Assembly (NCBI GenBank): GCA_036873755.1
Contig: JAVTVY010036970.1
Coordinates: 1-64,000 of the forward strand
Origin: Hanleya hanleyi
Taxonomy: Eukaryota; Mollusca; Polyplacophora; Lepidopleurida; Hanleyidae
DNA: 64,000 nucleotides
Reading direction: 5' to 3'
A program made the position numbers and the translations under genes. Shown in pieces: positions 56,801 to 64,000 of the stretch. Position 1 is the stretch's first letter; each line of letters opens with the position of its first letter. A model generated the notes under the pieces. That model was not told the origin of the DNA and did no database searches. It saw only the letters and a program-made list of their open reading frames with translations.

Positions 56801-57024
56801 CCTAAAAATATGATTCATGGCAAACACTGCTGACTTACCCCTGGTCTAGGCAAAGAGAGGTAGACTTGTTTCTCCATTTTCCCCTGAACAACATCATTAA
56901 TGTCCTTGACTAGAATAGATAGTTCATTAATCTGTGACTCCCAGGCATCAGCAAACACATCCAAATTCTCCTTGGCGATTTTACTGACTGGGTATTGGGC
57001 CAGAGACTGGGCAGCATTTAATGT
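47689..57024 (-). CDS. CTNNAL1: Alpha-catulin, C-terminal six exons (CTNNAL1 orthologue)
   Basis: Exons in transcript order on the - strand: 57024-56839, 54992-54942, 51883-51623, 50901-50779, 48102-48019 and 47871-47689. All have GT-AG borders, all are in phase 0 and are multiples of 3, giving 295 residues plus stop. The sequence carries SLPRPGKHGTTSKALRPVKL, LGLEMKLITSEMDAETDKW, NDIVKRAKNMSSMAFSMYLF and TRGEGPLRTTQDLFTQAEYF. These are hallmarks of the vinculin/alpha-catenin superfamily tail as found in alpha-catulin, a cytoskeletal scaffold linked to dystrobrevin and Rho-GEF signalling (family knowledge). Alpha-catenin is less likely because of the RGEGPLRTTQDLFTQAE and GKAATFNKV motifs. 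N-terminal exons are not found up to 64000. Confidence 0.92.
47820..47831 (-). promoter_or_regulatory. CTCF-like core motif in coding exon (candidate)
   Basis: gccacctgctgg is a 12/12 match to the reverse complement of CCASYAGRKGGC. It lies inside exon C6 and faces the + strand match at 39639. Motif match only. Confidence 0.3.
48019..48102 (-). CDS. CTNNAL1: Catulin penultimate exon C5
   Basis: The acceptor is gttattaccag and the donor aag|gtaggt; 28 codons, VDSAIQETKNLMNVVAKVVT then TCFICATK. The 147-bp intron that follows (47872-48018) is a multiple of 3 and has no in-frame stop. Confidence 0.93.
48103..48615 (-). repeat. 96-bp array of C5 acceptor plus exon-start copies (five decoys)
   Basis: On the - strand each unit ends aataccag followed by gtggacagtgtcata, a copy of the C5 junction (gtggatagtgccata). 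The junction phrase ccacctgg starts at 48099 (true) and then at 48192, 48288, 48384, 48480 and 48576, with steps of 93, 96, 96, 96 and 96. A second, weaker ttaataccag lies mid-unit, so the unit is itself a dimer. The 232-codon plus-strand frame arises because 96 is a multiple of 3. Confidence 0.93.
48752..48937. repeat. 24-bp minisatellite (8 copies)
   Basis: The unit is ttatgacccttgagtaaaac plus agag, with an a/t variant at gtaaaac/gtataac. In the C4-C5 intron. It is open in several frames because of its period. Confidence 0.93.
49437..49487 (-). repeat. Duplicated C4 exon end and splice donor
   Basis: On the - strand, gctttgggaaagctgccact-like exon sequence, an aacaag exon end and gttcgtac intron start reproduce the C4 donor junction at 50779 with few differences. 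It lies immediately next to the composite repeat at 49498-50740, which is therefore flanked by two copies of one exon-intron border. Confidence 0.85.
49498..50740. repeat. Composite repeat: hairpin head plus about 155-bp units, copy 2
   Basis: The head tcgaccatagagatgcacgt ... ggacgtggaccgatatgat resembles 34180-34281. It is followed by units containing aagtttgaagtcgatcggtt, gttattgtccgga, and ggccatcttggattacacag with a matching palindrome. The tail ends gcgggggacaattaaaat. Second copy of the 34165-35925 family. Confidence 0.8.
50779..50901 (-). CDS. CTNNAL1: Catulin exon C4
   Basis: The acceptor is ctgtattcag and the donor aag|gtttgt; 41 codons: VPAGTPKEDMLIHLERIPSL, CQSLQVTLKAPTFGKAATFN and K. 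The donor gtttgtac is a weak match to consensus. A second copy of this donor lies at 49437. Confidence 0.92.
51141..51470 (-). repeat. Near-complete tRNA-derived SINE
   Basis: On the - strand: a head with tactgggttcgatcccaggc (B box), a body with tggttcgctcggtgtcagta, atgtgactgggtggggtgtc and tacggcatgatatttcagtg, then cgtcgtgatatagctgaaa, gcgacgttaaaccctattca and ctcactcac. The best-preserved SINE in the window, in the C3-C4 intron. Confidence 0.8.
51623..51883 (-). CDS. CTNNAL1: Catulin exon C3
   Basis: The acceptor is tgtgttacag and the donor aag|gtaaga; 87 codons, the largest coding block of the gene here. Begins EQARIAKLGLEMKLITSEMD and contains KRAKNMSSMAFSMYLFTRGE and DLFTQAEYFSEEGRKLYKTV. 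It corresponds to the C-terminal helical-bundle region. Confidence 0.95.
52408..52840 (-). pseudogene. Frameshifted coding relic of unknown family
   Basis: On the - strand three frames join into one plausible protein: CHQEDEYRRSSTDQGLVG, then (shift near 52757) DELATIFEVYKKIIEDTSVC with LPAADNVKLFNREGQTVGRR, then (shift near 52633) ELVSIELFGRYLRFKLIVDE, PGYGPQQPSAIVNAFELMQK and MRSPGY before a TAG. The composition looks like a real protein. At least two frameshifts and the position inside a catulin intron suggest a processed or decayed copy. I do not recognise the family. Confidence 0.5.
52841..54160. other. Intron sequence, nothing recognised
   Basis: AT-rich unique-looking sequence in the C2-C3 intron with several poly-T runs and no supported exon. 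Confidence 0.4.
54160..54907. repeat. Tandem repeat element with gacggacgg end (about 190-bp unit, 3 copies)
   Basis: Three units start near gatgggcatagataacagtg (54231, 54424 and 54622) and contain catagccatctgaaaatcta and gctctcaccaaagtttggtc. After the last unit comes a gacggacggacg run and an end gggctgaggggtaaaaatg. That end is, inverted, similar to the left end of the nested repeat at 13912. Confidence 0.8.
54942..54992 (-). CDS. CTNNAL1: Catulin exon C2 (51 bp)
   Basis: The acceptor is cccttacag and the donor gag|gtcagt; 17 codons, KHGTTSKALRPVKLDAE, joining PRPG of C1 to EQARIAK of C3. Too short to stand out as an open frame. The conserved KHGT...RPVKLDAE motif supports it. Confidence 0.92.
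55254..55979. mobile_element. Foldback element, copy 2 (cttaaggg ends)
   Basis: cttaaggatactgagccctc at the left and tgggtcagtacccttaag at the right. The interior matches 32564-33220 (caacctacaggtttacagt, ttttttgaaaatagcattta). Slightly longer than copy 1. In the C1-C2 intron. Confidence 0.85.
56180..56450. repeat. Imperfect inverted repeat
   Basis: tcagctgatcagctactgg and aatttcagtttaccctatct (56170-56218) recur inverted as agatagggcaaactgagatt and gcagctgatcagctgaagt (56395-56443). ggagaatattttgaactgg pairs with ccaattcaaaatattctcc. A probable 275-bp foldback MITE. Confidence 0.7.
56839..57024 (-). CDS. CTNNAL1: Catulin exon C1 (first visible)
   Basis: The acceptor is taccctcag or atcctcag and the donor ggg|gtaagt; 62 codons: TLNAAQSLAQYPVSKIAKEN, LDVFADAWESQINELSILVK and DINDVVQGKMEKQVYLSLPR. 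It begins in phase 0. Its acceptor and first 36-40 bases are duplicated 78 bp upstream (toward higher coordinates). Confidence 0.93.
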
Positions 57025-57122
57025 CTGAGGATAACAACAACAGAAACATTGGTGATTTTACTGTCCTGGGTATTGGGCCAGAGACTGGGCAGCATTTAAT
57101 GTCTGAGGGTAACAACAACAGA
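57025..57122 (-). repeat. 78-bp duplication of the C1 acceptor plus exon start
   Basis: ggtattgggccagagactgg starts at 56991 in the exon and again at 57069. The copy carries its own cccagaca-type junction (ctcag|acattaaatgctgc) and a gttgttgttac tract. It diverges where the exon continues (tcctgggt instead of tgactgggt). Confidence 0.92.
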
Positions 57123-57284
57123 AACAAATCCTAGTGGCATGAAATAAAATATGTTCTAAATCCTAAAAAATTATATTATTTAGTTATTAAATGTCACTAT
57201 ATTAGGATCTTAATAATTAATATGCAGTACTTCTGATCTCAAAAAACGACCCACAGGATTGCCACTCCCATGTTCTCTGACTCA

Positions 57285-57625
57285 CGGCTTTCAACATCAC
57301 TTAAACTGCAGTCTGATCGGTCAGCCAATGGGGGTCACTGGGATATCCTGTACTCAGATTGGTCAGCCAATGTGAGTCGGTGCACATGACCTGTACTCGG
57401 ACTGATCAGCCAGCGAGGGTCATCGGCCAACCAATGGGGGTCACTGGACATATCCTGAACTCTGATTGGTCAACCAACGAGGTCGCTGGACATAACCTGC
57501 ACTCAGATTGGTCAGCCAATGGGGGTCACTGGACATAATTGTACTCTGATTGATCAACCAATGGCGTCACTGTACATAACCTGTATTGTGATTGACCAAC
57601 CAATGGGGGTCACTGTCATGACTGT
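57285..57625. repeat. CCAAT/ATTGG-rich tandem repeat
   Basis: About six degenerate units of 45-60 bp containing gattggtcagccaatggggg and tcactggacataacctgtac. Each has ATTGG and CCAAT in a palindromic pair. It lies upstream of exon C1, within the gene or its 5' intron. Confidence 0.75.
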
Positions 57626-57659
57626 ACTCGGGCTAGATTAACAAGTACAAGTGGACTGA

Positions 57660-58850
57660 CCTGGAGTGGTTGGGGTTATTCTCCCTTAATCTACGGCAAA
57701 GACTTGATTATAAGTACTTATGATTGATAGTTTTGTTTTCAAAGTATTACATACAATCATACGTATAATTGAAGATAGAATTTACAATAACAGAAAACGA
57801 ACTAACAAGTAATAAAATGGTGAAAGTATTTCAACACCTGGGTGATTGTCCATAAATAGTTGTGTATACTTCTGACGCACACAGTCATGACAGTCTGCTA
57901 ATGAACAGCACACTGAGTGAAGTGGTAAGTGGTTAGGTCAGTCATCAGGATATAAAGTACAATGTATTATAATTTATACCAGGCTTTTGCGTGGGTATAC
58001 AGGCTGGTATTTCGTCGAGAAGATAAATAATTTCACGAGTCCCCAGGCTGGTATTTTTGTCGAGAAGATAAATATTTTCACAAGCCCGCACCGCTTCTGA
58101 TGATAATTTACTTCTTATCTTCATCCACAAATACGCAAATTCCCTCACACAACTTGTCCTATTGTGCGGTACTCGCACATACAAACTCGCTCAGTCAAAT
58201 TCGTCTGTAACAGTATTTGCCTGCAGGTGTTGCACACGTGCCCTTGACTGCGTTGGTATATGGGCACATGCGCCCTCGACAGCATTTGCCTCAATTGGTA
58301 TACAAACTGTGACCAGTGGAGACTTGCAATATGGCCTCATGCACTAGGGTAATTACCCAATCAGAGCTCTACCATTTACTCTGAAATATGATATTATACA
58401 ATATGTGATTCCAACGAGGTGGATACACTGTTCTATGGACCAGAGAAAAGCAATATTCACAGAGGCTAAAGGCATACATATATTACATATGTATGAAAGA
58501 ATTATGATTATTCTGAGTAATTTTGTTAAGAATATCTCCAATCGAGTCGGACCATGCATGTGGAAAAATGCCATCAGCCACAAAACAGTTGTTCCAAGTG
58601 ATGTCGCGTGATAAGCTTCAGCAGTGACATCAACCGGTCACCAGTTGGTGAATATAACTTTCTGTGAGATATCACCTGCCCTTCAATGGACCAATCAAAT
58701 GGAGGAATCACAGCTAGTCATATAATAAATATAAATCCATGACATTTCAGCACGCGAAAGTTGCTGAAATATCGCGGATAATCGTGGGAAACTACTAGAA
58801 TCTACAACTTGGTAATTCTTAAAATGGTCTGTTTATACAGTACGTGAAAG
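57660..58850. other. No gene recognised
   Basis: A short duplication (ggctggtatttcgtcgagaa and ggctggtatttttgtcgaga at 58002 and 58045) and AT-rich DNA. No upstream catulin exon seen. Confidence 0.4.
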
Positions 58851-58861
58851 AAATGAACTCA

Positions 58862-59050
58862 ACACTTGGCTGACATGATCTTAACATCATGACAACCCGA
58901 TTCTGTCACGATGTTAACATGATGATAACCCGATTCTTGTCCTGATCTTGTCCCTGTTTTGTCCCGATCTTGTTACAAGGACGACATCGGGACGTCATGT
59001 TGTTAACACGATGACGACCCAGTGATGGTCCAATATTTGTCCCCATTCCT
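58862..59050 (-). repeat. gatgttaacatgatgacaac-type repeat, left inverted copy
   Basis: Degenerate 20-25 bp phrases (cacgatgttaacatgatg, cccgattcttgtcc). On the - strand this matches 63835-63990, including aggaatggg, gggacaaat and ggtcgtcat. Confidence 0.65.
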
Positions 59051-59962
59051 CTGAACAAAATCGAGAAGTTGAGTCGATACAGCATTTTTTAATTTCATAA
59101 AAGGCCGCGAGCAATGTGATGTCCAAATTACAATCGCCTACATGACATGTGAATACAGAGCCAATTGCGTTAATGTTTACACTCGTTTCGTTCATTTCGG
59201 TTCGGTTATTAAAATTTGACCGCAAAAGTTTAAATCGGAACGAAGTTTGAACGGAGTTTGACCAGAACGAAATAACCGAAACGAAATGAACGGACGAAAT
59301 GAACGAGTGAGCGAAGTTTGGACTACCGCAGTGGACTGCCCGGTGCTGCAGTTAAACTTTAATCGGCCGTACATGTTTGCCTGTGAATAAAGTTGGATGA
59401 CTGACAGAATGGCTCAGGAACCCGTATAGTTAAATGTTTACAAAATGTACTGATTGTAATTTGTATAGAAAGATAAAGAAATATGAAGAATGTCTTTTCT
59501 CCACTCTCGCGGCGAAAAGCCCCATGTGGTCCAAATGTGCGAACTTTGACCCTGCAGAGCTATACCCCTGAAAACAGCCGCACCACGTACCGTAGTCCTA
59601 CCCGTGTTGTGCTTTTAAAGTGTGATCACCTACTGTTCACTTCCATAGTGTGATTACAGATGAATTGATTCTCAAAATACTATAACAACTACATGGCTTG
59701 TTGTCCCAAGATTCTGTTATAGTCAGCGTCTTTTGTTTGTTTGTGAGACGAATGTATACATTTTTGTTGTACTCAGAATTAAGAGCCCCCCCCCCCGCAA
59801 TACATAACAACGGAATAAAGAACAACTGTGATCTAATCCCCATTACGAAGTTAGAGCATATTAACAATATAATAATGGTAACACTTTAAATTAAGCCTAG
59901 AGCTCAAATTAACAAAAAAATGAATCCCGTTTTGCGAGACATGACAAAATATAAAATACCAC

Positions 59963-62530
59963 CAGGGATTCATTGACGTCCGTTTTTACTACCGTTAAAC
60001 GGTAGAAAAAAAATGTCAAAAACTGAATATAGACAGCAAAAAACTCAAAAGTGTACGTTTTGGACAAGAAATACTCAATGTTTTTGACGAAAACTCAATA
60101 CTGGAAATGGTGCAAATTATTTCAGTGATGTGAAAATCTGAAAATCATTGCCGATCCTTCGACAATTTGTCTTCGAACGTTTGGGGATTCCCAGTTCTAG
60201 ATATAATTTCCGTCTTTCTTGCCGATTATACCTCACCATGGGCTCTCAGTTACTATCCATACTCGACGGAGGCAAAAAATACGGTTTCGGAGATTAATTT
60301 TCGGGACCGGGAATTGCCGATTCAATGACATCACCTAATCAGAATTCGTTAGCCAATGAGCATCAAGAAATTATCGGGGCCGAGTTAAATATAGCTCCAC
60401 GAGACTAGAGGTGGCGGGATTTGTTGACAGTTCCTTTGTTCTAAAGTTCGACGGCGACCATGCGATGGACGTAAAGAAGTCCGAGTTCAAGACATCTTAC
60501 GTGAAAATCCGCTGATGTCTGCAGGCCAAGAAAAAAAATATGTCTGCTTCCGGTTACCCGACCGAGTCTAGATAAATCGTGCGACTCTAAAAAATTTATC
60601 AACGAAATCACTACCAAGGCCGCGTTTTACGACAACAACAACAACAACCGTAAAGCGGCGCGCCCATTGACTTGTCAGCATACCGTAAAGTGTGACTGGA
60701 GCAGACCGCATGGCATGGCGGCAGGTTGACGATCTTTTCAGGAAATAAAACCCCTACTTCTAGGTCGGGAATCGAGAAATCAGCAACCTGTTTACGCTTC
60801 AGTCGACTTGATCATGTTTACCAGCACAATTTTAAACATATTCTCCATCAACTTCGAAAGGAATCTACTGATTTTATGGCTTGAAATGACGTTTGTTAAA
60901 GCAGTGTTTAGCGGACACGGCAGCTTGCAAATGGTGTTCCGTTTTCAGCGAAATCGGCAACGACACAGTCAAAGTCGCCGTCAAAGTCTAACCGACCGCT
61001 AAAAAATCCACAATTTCCCGGACTTGTTTTATTATGAATGCATTGAAATAAACCCCCAAGATTCAAGCAAGTAATAATTCTTCTGTTTTCGAGAAATGGC
61101 GTGTTCAAATCGTTGTACTGTTGTACAGTCCCGACTCACGTCTCGTTTCTCAAATTGCTCGAATTACATAGGCGCTGGTACAAACCTCCATGATGTTCAA
61201 ATTAATTTCCCATTTCATGTTATGTTGTATTTGTCAATTTTTTCTTCAGGCTTTTCCAGAAAATAAGTCCACTCTCCATATGGAAGGCACTGAAATTCCA
61301 CATGGAATTTTGTATTTTTCACTAAAAATCCTTGAAATTCTACAGGAAAATTTCATCATTTCTGGGCGGAAATCCTTGGAATATATTGTTTTGCATATCA
61401 AGTTAATAAATTAAAACGATACTCGTTTTGGTGGTAAACAGCAGTCAAACACATTATTGGCAATTCTTATTTCCATAATATCAGTACAATAACTGGTTTC
61501 AGCAGAACCTATTGAAATATAAAGATTTGCTGGATCCAGTAAAGATAAAAATACCAACGATATATATTTGGAGGGTATCTCCCCCCTTTATCTTTTGGGG
61601 GATAAGATCTTTTGAATATCTGAAAATATGGGGGGATGTGTTTCTGGGAGAATATGTTAAAGTGGTTGGGAATGTTACACAATCAAGAATATATTTGTAG
61701 ACCATTGTATATGGGACAGGAGTACTGGACATCAAAATAAAATTTATTTCCAAAATAAATTTTTTTTTGGCCCTACCTACTCTATTTTTTTCTGGCCCGT
61801 ACGGAAACAGACATATATTTTTTTTGGCCTGATGTAAGGATTTATAGCGTCTCTTGCAAGCGTTATATGATAATTATCTTTGAATGTTTATGATAGTTTG
61901 TGATCTCCTACCGCTGTTGTTGTCTCTAAAAAGTTGAAACACGAAGTCCAAGGGAGATAACTTTGTTATATCAAATAATCAAGTTGAGAACAAAAAAGTT
62001 TGATTTCCTACAAACATTACCATGGGCTTGGAATCGATATTTTTAGCTTTGTTTATTTTTCTTCACATAGTCCTTATAGTACCAGTGGACTAGACTGGAT
62101 CAACAAGGTTCTTTTCTATCAAACAATGTTTTTAATTAATGTCCCTATTTAATCTCCCCATTTTATCTGTCAAGTTAGACACTTACCCATAGAAAACTTT
62201 TTCAAATTTTATTTCATTATTTCATTATAAAACACGTTACCAGCTTCACCTGGATGAGTTATTTATCATGTTTAATTATATTTGGATTTTACAGTGAAAA
62301 TCTGTATCAGAGGTGAAGTGTGCCAGACGCATTGGACAGTTTTTGTAGCTCACCTTAGTACTACAGAAACTATTTGTTAATATCTTAATTGGTAGGGTGG
62401 TAAAAACATTCAAAAACTCAATATCAACTTGTGGGTGGGCCGTAAAAACTTGGAAAAACTCAATTTGAGCATAAAAAGAACTCAATATTTTAATTTGGGT
62501 AGAAAAAATTTGGACTTCTATGAATCCCTG
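59963..62530. mobile_element. hAT-like non-autonomous element (2.57 kb), 5-bp target duplication
   Basis: The ends are CAGGGATTCATTGACGTCC and ggacttctatgaatccctg, inverted. The flanking pentamer accac is present at 59958-59962 and 62531-62535. Subterminal caaaaactcaatat-type repeats occur at both ends. The interior holds a CpG-rich stretch (60400-60770) but no transposase frame. A 5-bp duplication fits the hAT5-like group rather than 8-bp hATs. Confidence 0.8.
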
Positions 62531-63479
62531 ACCACATATCTTGAAATGGAATCTTTAGTACTTCCATTTATATCTCCCTCTGCTCTCTCATTGTTATTTA
62601 TTATTTAATTATTTATTTTAATATCTAGCGCTGCAAAAGATCTTAAATGATCGAAGAAATGTACCGTGAAATTTAAATAGAACATTGAGTTGATGGGCCG
62701 CGAAATCCGAATGGGAAGCGGACTACAATTTCAATCAATCAAAAATCGAAATGTAATCGGGTGGGTCTAACAAAAGGAAAAATAGTTGAGAAAATACTTA
62801 ATTAATATTATCCTGGATGGCATAAAAAAAGATTCGTTCTCATCGAGGCGTACAAGGTACATTCCAAAGATGTTTTCCATCCTCAATACAATTGTGTTGC
62901 GGAAACCTGTCGCTTATGTACGGAAGATATCACGGAGAAACAACTTATTAGACCATTCTTCCTAAATATTTACATAATACTAAAAATTTGTCTGGACTAA
63001 TGTGATAACAAACGAGAAGAATGCAAGATAATTTTAGCGATAGCACAGAAGAATATATAAGATAAATATTCTGATAAAAAATATTATTAAACAATTTTGA
63101 ATAACTTTTTCTTTTCTCATATCGCCCAATCTTATAAACAGTTCATAACAGATCATATTGTGAAACGCAAATAGAATACAGATCTAGAATGAATGGACAA
63201 AATTCTTGCATAAAGCATTCACTTTTTGCACGAGAAAACCGGAATGTGAAGTTGAAGCACGGACCTCGGCGAGAGCACTCTTTCGTGCAGACGTCGCGAA
63301 AGATTTCATTCCAATTTAGAACCTATAAAATTATGTTTTTAGATCTGATATAAAGTTGATTGTAATAGAAAGAAGAAACATATGTCTCTGTGAATCTGGG
63401 GATGATGAAGATCGATCTTCGTTGTTTTCTTGAAGTTGGAAATCCGTGACAAGTTGCCATTTTCAACTACTGTTCTTCG

Positions 63480-64000
63480 TGAATGTGACCGATGATACGA
63501 CAAAATAATTTATGATTTATGAGAACGAACCGGAATGAACAGAATGAACGCAAAAGGATGAACGGAGTTTGAACGAAATATAACCGAATTGTGTCGATAG
63601 ACAAATGAAAATATGTTTGATCACTATATCCAAACATGCATGTACCATGCAGATTTATGTTCGTTTTGACGCGCTGGAGACACGCGGGTGTGAACGTCAC
63701 TCACAGGCGTATATGCTATACCCGGTGCCACAGGCCATACGGGATGTCGTTTGGCCCCAGCATATCAGATTTACGGATCAGAAAAATAACCTCAATTGTA
63801 CAACATATTAGTGCCAGGGTTTCCAAGTTACTTTGTAGGAATGGGAAGAGAATCAGCGGTGAGAAAATCGGGACAAATAATCGGGACAACATCGGACCAT
63901 GATCGGGTCGTCATGATGCTGTCACGATGTTGTCCCGATTTTTCAACCGGGACAAGACCATGGTCAAAATCAGGACAGCATGATGTTAACACGGTGAAAA
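63480..64000 (+). repeat. Right inverted copy of the 58.86-59.3 kb repeat
   Basis: 63835-63990 (gggacaacatcggaccatga, tcgtcatgatgctgtcacga) is the inverse of 58862-59050. In addition gatgaacggagtttgaacga (63557) resembles 59240-59290. The copy runs off the window end. Confidence 0.6.

Noticed and set aside
47689..57024. Alpha-catenin or vinculin as the identity of the minus-strand gene
   Set aside because: Exon motifs KHGTTSKALRPVKLDAE, TRGEGPLRTTQDLFTQAE and the SDTDSAVSMHS tail correspond to alpha-catulin.

Overview
This is a eukaryotic nuclear window, most likely from a mollusc and probably a gastropod. It is AT-rich and intron-rich, with small exons in large introns, minisatellites and several layers of DNA transposons. 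It also carries tRNA-derived SINEs of the type with a gacgttaaa...cactcactcactc tail that I associate with gastropods such as abalone. The taxon is an inference from remembered repeat style, not a search.

Two host genes run towards each other. On the + strand, 663-24112, are the last ten exons of a PFTAIRE-type cyclin-dependent kinase (CDK14/Eip63E orthologue). All ten exons join in phase and encode 289 residues, from just after the PFTAIRE helix to the stop. On the - strand, 57024 down to 47689, are the last six exons of alpha-catulin (CTNNAL1 orthologue, vinculin/alpha-catenin superfamily). They also join in phase and encode 295 residues to the stop. The N-terminal parts of both genes lie outside the window or were not found. 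The 23.6 kb between the two stop codons holds no gene that I can support.

Layout: 1-25 kb is the CDK14-like gene, and most of its introns carry a private tandem array (21, 20, 36, about 56, 44 and 26 bp units). Two hAT-type elements are inserted, at 6997-10600 and 12967-16974; the second carries a broken ZNF862-like transposase that is itself split by another repeat. 25.8-29.5 kb holds two intergenic arrays with 62 and 41 bp units. 30-36 kb holds SINE/tRNA-like pieces, a foldback element, two MITEs with perfect 8-bp target duplications, and a block of about 160-bp units. 40-46 kb holds SINEs and nested MITEs. 47-57 kb is the catulin gene, with second copies of the foldback and of the 160-bp-unit families. 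58.8-64 kb holds a 2.6 kb hAT-like element with 5-bp target duplications and an inverted pair of related repeats.

The most unusual signal is that at least six of the 30 exon-intron junctions visible here have been locally duplicated or tandemly amplified. Each repeat unit carries the end of the exon together with its splice donor or acceptor. One CDK14 intron (11258-17464) is bracketed this way on both sides: about 35 copies of its donor junction at the 5' end and seven partial copies of its acceptor junction at the 3' end. The catulin gene repeats the pattern independently (a 96-bp array of acceptor copies, a 78-bp acceptor duplication and a duplicated donor). I read this as recurrent tandem duplication seeded across exon-intron borders. 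Whether the copies are neutral, act as decoys or are used as alternative sites needs RNA data.
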